Assembly: GCA_019916065.1 (NCBI GenBank)
Contig: CM034236.1
Coordinates: forward strand, 59,114,690-59,178,689
Source: Vitellaria paradoxa
Taxonomy: Eukaryota; Streptophyta; Magnoliopsida; Ericales; Sapotaceae
Length of the DNA: 64,000 bases
Direction: 5' to 3'
In this document: in pieces, positions 57,101-64,000 of the stretch
How the letters are laid out: each line of letters starts with the position of its first letter
How positions within the stretch are numbered: position 1 is the first letter of the stretch
Position numbers and translations under genes: made by a program
Notes under the pieces: generated by a model
Told to the model about the DNA's origin: nothing
Database searches by the model: none
What the model saw: only the letters and a program-made list of their open reading frames with translations

Positions 57101-59484
57101 TTTCACATTCTAGCCTAACATTTTAACCAAAAAAAAAATCATCATCTGATTGAGTTAATAGGGAAAAAAAAAAAAACTTCATAATAACTTGGGATTTAAT
57201 CCAGTAGATATGATAATCTTTCACCTGTAAATTCAGTGAGAACTTTTGAAGTTTCAAAAAATTGAAGATGCAGATCAAGAAAATTGGAAAAAAATATCCA
57301 ATGATCCCATAGACTTCTCAATTAAGTAATAAACTGAAATAATAGATTCATCCAGATATACTTTCTTAAATATTGGATTTTCCACTATCAAAAATAAAAA
57401 TAAAAAAATCACAAATCTTCATCATTGAATGGCATTGTATAAATTAAAGCGCACCAAAAAAAAAAATAGCACTGTAATTGATATTATAGATACTAATAGC
57501 AAGCATAAAAGTGAATGAAATTTGTGTGGCACATCATAAAATATATAACAATTGAATGAAGCTTTTAAAATTCCAAATTTCCTAGTACCATTAAGTCATT
57601 TTGAAATGTAAAAAAGTAGAGCCTCTATAGGCTGCAGATTCCCAATTAATTTTGTTGTTGCAGGCAGTATATTAAGAGTCATAGACCAAAGAGGTTTTAA
57701 ACATAAATAGTGCATCATCCCAAAAGACATCAGAAAGAACAAGGTGACCCAGATATGGGGAGAGAACTGACAAAGTCAGCCTGAGGGAAGTGCATTCAAT
57801 CCAAATGGCAGAGGAAATCATCGACAATTAGAATGAGACTAGATTGCCATAAATCCAGGGATGTGATGGCCAGCTGGAGGGCAGCCAAACTTCAATCACA
57901 ATGCAGTAACAGCTGCCAGTCGCGTCACTGTCTCTAGGCAGCGTGGTGTAGCAGTACCATCTGGTCAACTAATGGAGCGCATATTGCACCAAATGCCACA
58001 GGTTTCACAGAGGACAATATGGCCAACCCAAGCAAGAGTCAGGCAGCTAGGCACTTAAGGTTGTAAAGAAGAAACAACCAGCTAGCCTGGCTCTGGCTAC
58101 CTGCCACCCTACCAAAAATCCCGGGAAATCAAGTGAAAATGAAGTTGTTGTGGCTTCTCCTTGGATGGCTGACTGTGGAGTAGTCCCATTGGGAATTTCC
58201 ATGGGAGGTTAGCAACTCATCAATTCACATGCATCCTCATTTGGAGGGCAAACATTGGTTTGTAATCAAACTTTAAAATATTGAACAAGCCAAATCATTG
58301 TTGTCGTGACGTATGTTGGCACCGACCATACAATTACAGAAAGGATTTCATATATTTCAGGAAAATTTACTAGGAAAAGCAGCTACTTCTACAAACTACC
58401 ATTCCTGATGAAAATCATCGAGGAAAGTTGTCCTTGTTATGCCAATGGCCCCTTCAATTGCCCCCACTAATTTAGAAAATTATACTAAAATTTTATTAAT
58501 TTTGCTCTCTTTTTTTATAAATTATAATTTTTTTTCCCATTGTTATTAAGATTTTGCCCCCCCCCCCCACTGCATTTTTACTTTTATCCCTATTTACCTT
58601 AAAAATGTAATCTTACCCCCACTAATTACAAATCCTGGGTCTGTCCCTAGCTATGCCAAGCTATATTGGCAATAACTATCATGTACCCTTGAACAGATAC
58701 TCATTATATTATAATTCAACTCATTAAACAAAATCTTAGGGAAATTATAAGTTTGTAGTCTCAATTTCTCAATCAATTTCCTTGGTTTCCAACTAAAATT
58801 AGATCAATCACAAACAGGAAATAAGATTCAATTATAGATTCTTTCCGACATCTGCAAATGTAATTATAAGTGAAGCAATACCATCTCATTCATCAGCCTA
58901 GAAACACATATCAATGTATATTAAGTACACAAGTATAATGATAACAAAATAGCCGGCAAATGAAGCAACAACCTTGCATTCTATCTGCTCAGACTTCTCT
59001 GAAAGCCCCTCTTTGGTTTTAGGCTTGTCCTTCTCCTTATCCTCCCCCTCTTTGCCGACCTTCTACACATAACAAAGAGAAACGACCATGAACAAGAAAT
59101 CAACTCAAGTCTCAAGAACACAACTTTCAGACAACCCAAGCCAAAATGTATCCTGAAAACTACCTGATTTGCCCTTCTCAATGGATGATTAAATTTGCAA
59201 TTCAATCCGAACTTGCATCTCCCTGTTCGAAGGTAAAACGAGCAATCTTCGGCATAAGGACGGACCGGGTACAATCTGCCACCATCGGAACCGCTGTGAT
59301 CGCTCCGACTACCGTCGACGCTATCCTCTTCACTTGACCTTAGCGCTATATTCTCGAACTTCTGAGAGAGATCATCCTCCGTCAAGCCACTGAGCGAACC
59401 GGACGATGCGAACCCTGGAAATGGCTGCTCCGATTGAAGCTTCAGCGGCGAAGTGTTCGTGCTGATTTCTGAAGCTTCCATCAT
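51161..59484 (-). CDS. CCCH-type zinc-finger protein with five fingers (C3H43/C3H67-like)
   Basis: Six exons on the minus strand: 59484-59164, 59062-58973, 53796-53680, 53529-53188, 51964-51716 and 51283-51161; 1242 nt, 413 aa, every junction phase 0. Five C-x8-C-x5-C-x3-H fingers are visible: [80 protein letters not shown] and [20 protein letters not shown]. An acidic Ser-rich N-terminus precedes finger 1, and a Ser/Pro/Gln-rich linker separates fingers 3 and 4. Plant proteins of this layout bind RNA or DNA; a nuclear role is likely but the target is unknown. Intron 2 (53797-58972, 5.2 kb) is far longer than the others and holds a response-regulator pseudogene and transposon debris. The annotated start is the first of two adjacent Met codons. 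Confidence 0.93.
51377..51431 (+). mobile_element. 5'-truncated SINE tail with 17-bp target duplication
   Basis: A 55-bp insert begins gctgaccccacctagtgg and continues aaaaaggc then TTGGTTTGG repeats. It is flanked by identical 17-bp copies of ttttcttctttttagca at 51360-51376 and 51432-51448. It is the same family as 30741-30795. It sits in the last intron of the CCCH gene, antisense to it. Confidence 0.82.
52310..52640. mobile_element. large fold-back (inverted-repeat) element in a CCCH intron
   Basis: The left arm (about 52310-52450) contains cgtcttacataac, tttcaccaa, ttttaggcatgttattcaca and aaaattcacgcatg. The right arm (about 52480-52640) holds their inverted partners in reverse order: catgaattttt, tgtgaataacatgcctaaaa, ttggtgag and ataagacgg. 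A poly-T rich loop of roughly 30 bp is left between. It would fold into an imperfect hairpin over 130 bp long. It looks like a MITE without obvious target duplication. Confidence 0.7.
52812..52860. repeat. short tandem duplication containing a box B-like word
   Basis: The 15-bp unit gtgggttcaactcca occurs twice in a row. GGTTCAACTCC fits the tRNA/SINE box B consensus, so this may be the remnant of a SINE, but no box A was seen. Confidence 0.35.
54825..55510 (+). pseudogene. type-B response regulator (ARR-like) receiver-domain pseudogene
   Basis: On the + strand, antisense inside intron 2 of the CCCH gene. Pieces in order resemble a type-B ARR receiver and linker: near 54859 LEKNLQ-like; 54903-54929 LLRDNRKDS; 54977-55067 [20 protein letters not shown] and then [11 protein letters not shown]; about 55250-55290 [13 protein letters not shown]; about 55297-55420 [11 protein letters not shown], then [12 protein letters not shown]. 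Frameshifts and stops separate them. The phospho-acceptor Asp (normally VISDVHMP) is Lys here. Intron-like gaps remain (about 54930-54976 ending ATACAG, and about 55068-55210), so it arose by genomic duplication, not by reverse transcription. No DNA-binding GARP/MYB-like domain was found downstream. It cannot encode a working regulator. Confidence 0.8.
55511..56240. other. GC-richer insert of unknown origin, possibly retrotransposon remnant
   Basis: Base composition jumps from AT-rich to nearly 50% GC, with open frames on both strands (about 94-114 aa), a run of ten C near 55851 and a (CT)n at 56143-56168. The end (ctttgctccggtgcttactc) has the flavour of an LTR U5 region, but no paired LTR or gag/pol motif was recognised. 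It directly follows the ARR pseudogene. Confidence 0.35.
57600..58290. other. GC-richer intron segment without recognised content
   Basis: Within CCCH intron 2 the composition is coding-like, but all frames are broken by stops. No family similarity could be named. It may be an old gene or transposon fragment, or part of the neighbouring insertions. Confidence 0.35.
58445..58650. mobile_element. hAT-type MITE (7 of 8 target-duplication match)
   Basis: The right end inverts to TAGGGACAGACCCAGGATTT, a known hAT-MITE style terminus. The left end is ATGGCCCCTTCAATTGCCCC. It is flanked by TTATGCCA (58437-58444) and CTATGCCA (58651-58658). The interior includes a C run and AT-rich DNA. It lies in CCCH intron 2. 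Confidence 0.6.
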
Positions 59485-59544
59485 CTCTTACTCAGCATTT
59501 CAAAACCCTAAAAATCAGAATCAGTGGGTGCAATGTGTATAAAG

Positions 59545-59566
59545 ATTATATATATATATAAATATA
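59545..59566 (-). promoter_or_regulatory. TATA-rich core promoter region of the CCCH gene
   Basis: On the minus strand tatttATATATATATATAATC lies 60-80 bp upstream of the CCCH start codon. Low-complexity TA makes the precise box uncertain. Confidence 0.4.
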
Positions 59567-60025
59567 GATGGATAGATAGATACAGGGGCACTACGAGCAG
59601 AAACGTATCCAGGCAGCCACTAAAAGTTAGCGCGCCATTAAACCCGCATCCCCCGTCATCGTAAGTTGGCGCGACCCACCTCGGGGACCCGCTGATGCAA
59701 TCAATTTTCTATTTTTGGGTTGTTCATGCGGTCCGTCCGTCCGTCCGATTGTTGAGTCATTGAATCCCTCGCGCCCTGAAAATTGAATGCATTTTAGAGA
59801 ATTTAAAATAATGAATTTTAGCATTAAATGCTTGCTTGGAGTGACAACAAAAAAAATAAATAAATATTAATTAAATTTTAAATTGTTAAATATTTGGTAT
59901 ATTTCTTAAAAAATATAAAAAATTTAGTATGAATTAAAGAAAATTAAAAAAAATTAGTAAAATTTTGAGAACACTAGAGAAAATTGAAAAAAAAAATGAG
60001 AAAGTTATATTTTTTTGGTCAAATT

Positions 60026-60844
60026 TAGGGATGTCAAATATACCCGTACTCGGTGGATACCCGCTTCACCCGCCCCGTTCGGGGAGGGTATGGGGATGTT
60101 CATAGCGGAAACGGGGACGGGTATGAAGATTTGAAATGCTACCCGCACGGGTACGGGGACGGGGACGGGTATGATAGTCTCCACCCCGCCCCGTACTCGT
60201 TTAAATATTTATTTGTTAATTTTGTTGGCGTGGTGACTCTTTTAGAAGTCTCACATCGCTTCACCCGCCCCGTTCGGGGAGGGTATGGGGATGTTCATAG
60301 CGGGGACGGGGACGGGTATGAAGATTTGAAATGTTACCCGCACGGGTACGGGAACGGGGACGGGTACGATAGTCTCCACCCGGCCCCGTACTCGTTTAAA
60401 TATTTATTTGTTAATTTTGTTGGCGTGGTGACTCTTTTAGAAGTCCCACATCGGTTTTTCACAAAGAAGTGAAGGTCTTGTGAGGTTATAAATAAAGACC
60501 ACTTCATGTTTGGTTTAGTGCATCAGTCAAAGTCAAATATTATATATATTTTTTAATTTTTATTTGATATATATATATAATATATTTTTATTTAATATAA
60601 ATAATAATAATAATAATTTCAAATATTTATTTTATACATATAATATATAATTTGTAATAATTAATATACTTGGCGGGTAAACAGGGACAGGGATGGGAAA
60701 TTCATTATTTTGTGGGAACAGGTATTGGAAAATTTTTTTTCCCCGAAACGGGGATGAGGACGGGGACAGGTAAGGGTATTGCTAAACGGGCACGGGGAAG
60801 GGGAAGGTCATACCCGCCCCATACCCGCCCCGTTGACATCCCTA
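60026..60844. mobile_element. non-autonomous hAT element with 8-bp target duplication and internal 195-bp duplication
   Basis: Termini TAGGGATGTCAA (60026-60037) and its exact inverse TTGACATCCCTA (60833-60844) are flanked by perfect 8-bp copies of GTCAAATT (60018-60025, 60845-60852). Inside, a 195-bp unit rich in ACGGGTACGGGGACGGG words is tandemly duplicated (about 60062-60256 and 60257-60451). After it come an snRNA-promoter-like stretch, an AT-rich block and further CGGGGA words near the right end. There is no transposase. The open frames over the GGGTA repeats (Gly/Asp/Tyr-rich) are not regarded as genes. Confidence 0.88.
60443..60537 (+). promoter_or_regulatory. snRNA-type promoter (USE + TATA) and 3'-box-like motif
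   Basis: GTCCCACATCG at 60443-60453 is an exact match to the plant snRNA upstream sequence element RTCCCACATCG. TTATAAATA starts 33 nt after it (TATA at 60487), the spacing of Pol II-type plant U-snRNA genes. About 35 nt downstream CA-N5-AGTCAAA (60524-60537) fits the plant snRNA 3'-end signal CA-N(3-10)-AGTNNAA. No U1, U2, U4 or U5 sequence lies between. The first copy of the 195-bp unit has a one-base variant (GTCTCACATCG at about 60248). Confidence 0.5.
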
Positions 60845-60910
60845 GTCAAATTTGACACTCCAACATACTAAATATTTAACGATGAGATGCCTAATATTTT
60901 AAAAATATTA

Positions 60911-61238
60911 AGGTGTCATTTGATTTATTTTTCTATTTTTTATTTTCTATTTTTGTTTTGTATTTTTTTTTGAACTCATTTTTTATTTTGTACTTTTAAA
61001 AATAAGAAAAATAATTCAAAATTCATTTGATTACTTATGTTTTGAAATTTTGTTTTCAAAAATAGGAAATGAGTTTACACATAAAATGAAAAATGGTAAA
61101 AAATCGTTTTGAAAATTTTTAACAAAAAATAAAGAAATCTTAAAATAAGGAAAATATAGTATTTTCTATTTCTTAATTTTGAGATTTTTAACACATAATA
61201 TAAAAACAAAAAATAGAAAAGTAAATCAAAAGTCACCT
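60911..61238. mobile_element. long-terminal-inverted-repeat MITE, copy A
   Basis: Left edge AGGTGTCATTTGATTTATTT; right edge inverts to AGGTGACTTTTGATTTACTT. The arms remain similar for 30 bp or more, and inner words (ttttcaaaaataggaaatga) also recur in copy B at 44494-44806. It begins 67 bp after the hAT element. Confidence 0.65.
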
Positions 61239-62162
61239 AAAATCAATGTATTTACTATGGATGTTTGATTTATGATTTAATGCTTACGTCTCAATTGTTT
61301 TTTTTAACATAATTGTAAATAAAAATGCTACTTTTTTATAATTTTTCACATAAAAATTATTATTCTAGAATGATATAACAATTAATGTTATATTCTGACA
61401 TAAAAATACAAAAATACACTTTTAATAAATTTTATTTTTGAAGTGGTTGACTTAAATAAGACATTTTATTAATTATGCTGTGTAATTAATTTTGATAAAA
61501 ATTTTAAAATTATTTATTCTATTCTATTATTTTCTTTTCTTTTTATTTTATTTTCTTTTCTTTTCTTTTTTTCAATTCACATAAGAGCATTTATATTATT
61601 ATTCTGTACTCTTTAATTACTGTTTATGATATAATAGTATTTTGCACTTTCTTGTTTGTGGGTTACCTACATCCACTCTTTAATTGAGGAGGTGTTTGAT
61701 TTGTAAAAATTAAAAAATAAAAAAAATAAATAGTGTAAAAGTGATATATAATAAAAATTTCATTGAAGAAAATTAAAAAAAATTATTTTTTAAAATCTAA
61801 ACACCTCTGTTATGAGTCTTTGGTGAAAAAATTGAGTGAAGTCCGTTCTATAACCTCAACAGCTTTCAAATTAGATTAATAAGGTAATTTAAAGGTATGC
61901 CAAAATGTGAATCTTGATTTAAATATAATCAAATCTTTCTATATATGTAGAATGTTAATTGTCAAATTTGATTTTTGGTCCAACATTCTTTTTATTTCTT
62001 AATTTTTTCTTTTTGAGCAATGATGTTATGATAATAAAAATAAAAATTAATAAGAAATTTTTAGGACAATGATAAATTTATTTTATAATTCATTCTAAAA
62101 TAAACAATTCAGTAAGTAGATTTGCGATAACAATTATATTATTACAAAATCATTAGTAATGC

Positions 62163-62290
62163 ATGGATTAAAGAGCCTTGCAATGGAGTGAGTAGTGTGC
62201 CCTACCCTGCCGTAAGATGATCAATGATGGATGATCCTACGGTCAAAGAGAACGTACTACTCCACTGCAAGTACCACAACTCTGAATGCA
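62163..62290. other. imperfect hairpin, GC-richer than surroundings
   Basis: The 5' arm (cttgcaatggagtgagtag ... ccgtaagatgatc) and the inverted 3' arm (cttgcagtggagtagtacg ... ccgtaggatcatc) pair along about 60 nt with a few bulges. Weaker pairing extends outwards (atgcatgga / gtgcattca). The loop is only a few bases. It could be a small MITE or a small-RNA precursor. Confidence 0.5.
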
Positions 62291-62412
62291 CATGTCGTAC
62301 AAGTATATTGCTATAATTAAAAATATATATATTTTATAATATCATCTGCATTTATTATAACTATATAATAACTTTTTTCACATGATATCCTTACTTTGGA
62401 AGTGGATAACTA

Positions 62413-63524
62413 TGTTATTATTAGAATATTACATATTAGATATGGGATATTTTTTTATATATATTACTTAAATTAAATTGTTTTATATTTTAGCATTTAG
62501 TAAATAGTTATATTTATTTTAGTATGTAGATTATTACGATATATATCAATTACTGTAAGCCTATTTTAATGTCTCTTTTTTACCTTCACGATATATATGA
62601 CAAGATGTAGACATTATATATTCTATCTCTAATTCTATTATTTATTATCTTTTATTTTTTATTTCAACATGGTATCAGAGCAAATGATTTTCAATCCTAG
62701 ATAATCTGCATTTTTAACCACAACAAAGTTTTTTTTGTTGTTATATTTTTCTCTGGTGTTTTTTTTTCTTTTTCAGTGTCTTGCTCTTCCATAGTATCAT
62801 TACAACCACCGCAGAATTCTTTTTATTCCGTAGTCCGAACCGGTTCTTAGGATTTTTGACTTTTCTTATTTCGATTCTGACTTCTATTTCTTTGTATTTC
62901 ACTGTCTCGGTACATTTTCTAATTTAGGATGACCTCTTAATATTATATCATTCATTCTATTCACAATATCTTTTTTTACGGAATTAATTATAATACACCA
63001 ATAGATATTAGTTTTTCCTATTAGTTGTAAACTCTGGAAAGTAAAGTACTATTATTTTCTTCCAACGTTTTTCAATTTTGTCTTTCTTATTCCATCTGTA
63101 CATACCTTATATTTTGTTTGGTTATTTTTCAATCTCCAATTTAAAAAAAAATCATACAGTGATAGTGAAATTTCTTTAGAAACTAACTGTCAAATCTTCA
63201 TCACCGTCAGCAGCCGCACAGTTTCAGATTCTATATGCATTCACGACTTGTTCTACTGTCCAGTTCAGTTATTTTTGGAATGTTCTTATTTTCAAACTCA
63301 ATTTGGTTTACTATTCTGAGCTCCAATTTGAGTTTGAAGGAGAGTGTTAGAATATTCTATATTGAGATATTCTTTATAGATATTACCTATATTAAAATAT
63401 GTTATGTATTATTTTTTAATAAGTAGTTAAGTTTATTTTGGTACTTAGATCATTACTATGCATACCACTTATTGTTAGCTTATTTAAAGATATTTTTTTT
63501 ATCTTTATGATATACTAGTGATAT
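62413..63524 (+). mobile_element. miniature/decayed Copia-type LTR element (TRIM-like)
   Basis: A 5' LTR of about 257 bp (62413-62669, TGTT...AACA) is followed directly by TGGTATCAGAGC at 62670-62681, the primer-binding site for initiator tRNA-Met. A leader-like interior of about 660 bp without gag or pol ends in a purine tract (gaaggagag). A second, diverged LTR copy (from 63345, TGTTAGAATATTC) shares words such as ttagaatatt, gtttattttggta/gttatatttattttagta and ttattgttagc/ttactgtaagc. The 3' copy fades at about 63524, so its end is lost. Confidence 0.7.
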
Positions 63525-64000
63525 GACTCGTGCGATATACGAATTTATCATATTATATGATTAAGTTGAGAGTATTATCATATGTTAAAACAATTAAGTT
63601 ATAAAAATATATCTGAAAGTAATATATATTGTTGTTTATTTAAATTCAATCAAATAGCTAGTTAACGTAAAATAAATTAAAATATTGATATCATCAATAG
63701 TATCAATTTAATTAAATTCAAATTTTAATAAATAAAAATAAAAGAAAAAAATCAAAATCATTGAATAATAACAACACTTACTATATAATTAAACAATTTT
63801 TATAATTATTGTTTATACTCTTCCTATAACAATGTATATATATCAATTATATATAAAAACTTACAAAATATATATCAATTACATATAAAAATTTTAAAAA
63901 ATTAAAATCTTAGTGCACACCTAGTAAATTGTAAAATCGAAAAGAAAATTATTGTAATAAAATATTTTCAAGAAATTTGAAAATTTTGAAAGAAAAGAAG

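Larger units (their letters stand above)
59600..64000. other. transposon-rich gene-free end of the window
   Basis: Upstream of the CCCH gene no further gene is seen. It contains an hAT element (60026-60844), an inverted-repeat MITE (60911-61238), a GC-richer hairpin (62163-62290) and a miniature LTR element (62413-63524). The rest is AT-rich DNA without recognised content. Confidence 0.65.

Noticed and set aside
60053..60472. 139-aa Gly/Asp/Tyr-rich frame with two near-identical halves
   Set aside because: It coincides with the 195-bp duplication inside a hAT element; the period is a multiple of three by chance and no protein family fits.
60443..60600. A real U-snRNA gene downstream of the USE/TATA
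   Set aside because: No U1, U2, U4, U5 or U6 start sequence or Sm site in the following 100 bp.
1..64000. CRISPR arrays, bacterial operons, rRNA and tRNA genes, endogenous viral genes
   Set aside because: None found; the only direct repeats are tandem or transposon-related, and the tRNA-like word at 62670 is a retroelement primer-binding site.

Overview
This is plant nuclear DNA, almost certainly from a flowering plant. The genes are split by AT-rich GT-AG introns, and the products are plant-specific or plant-typical: an R2R3-MYB factor, a WVD2-like TPX2 protein, a NOI/RIN4-type peptide, peptidyl-serine galactosyltransferase and a mitochondrial SDH2. The spacers are AT-rich and full of microsatellites, MITEs and SINE remnants. 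I cannot name the species.

Layout, left to right. Positions 247-4485 (+) hold the last four exons of a PGAP1-like GPI inositol-deacylase whose start lies outside the window. A gene-poor stretch of about 10 kb follows. An R2R3-MYB gene (14667-15952, +, 3 exons, 284 aa) is followed by another 5.6 kb spacer. A large peptidyl-serine alpha-galactosyltransferase gene (21541-29743, +, 8 exons, 818 aa) is built from an internal duplication. A WVD2-like/TPX2 gene (32456-36039, +, 9 exons, 554 aa) comes next. Minus-strand genes follow: a single-exon uncharacterised plant protein (36948-37574), a cystinosin homologue (40434-43499, 9 exons, 266 aa) and SDH2, the iron-sulfur subunit of succinate dehydrogenase (45571-47410, 2 exons, 276 aa). 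A short NOI-domain gene lies on + (48954-49987, 3 exons). A five-finger CCCH zinc-finger gene lies on - (51161-59484, 6 exons, 413 aa) and has a 5.2-kb intron. The last 4.5 kb are transposon-rich and have no gene.

The genes do not form a pathway or cluster; they are ordinary plant genes side by side. All splice models were built by eye from reading frame, GT/AG (one GC/AG) junctions and family knowledge, and each gives an open frame of the length usual for its family.

The less ordinary content is in introns and spacers. A decayed, intron-bearing type-B response-regulator pseudogene lies antisense in the big CCCH intron. Two SINE 3' tails of about 55 bp are each flanked by perfect 14-17 bp target-site duplications. 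Three hAT-type insertions have identical 8-bp target duplications and a fourth has a 7/8 match. One of them (60026-60844) contains what looks like a plant snRNA promoter (USE plus TATA at Pol II spacing) followed at once by an snRNA 3'-box-like motif. There are also a miniature Copia-like LTR element, several long inverted-repeat elements, and a GC-richer imperfect hairpin near 62.2 kb. No virus, CRISPR array, rRNA or tRNA gene was recognised.
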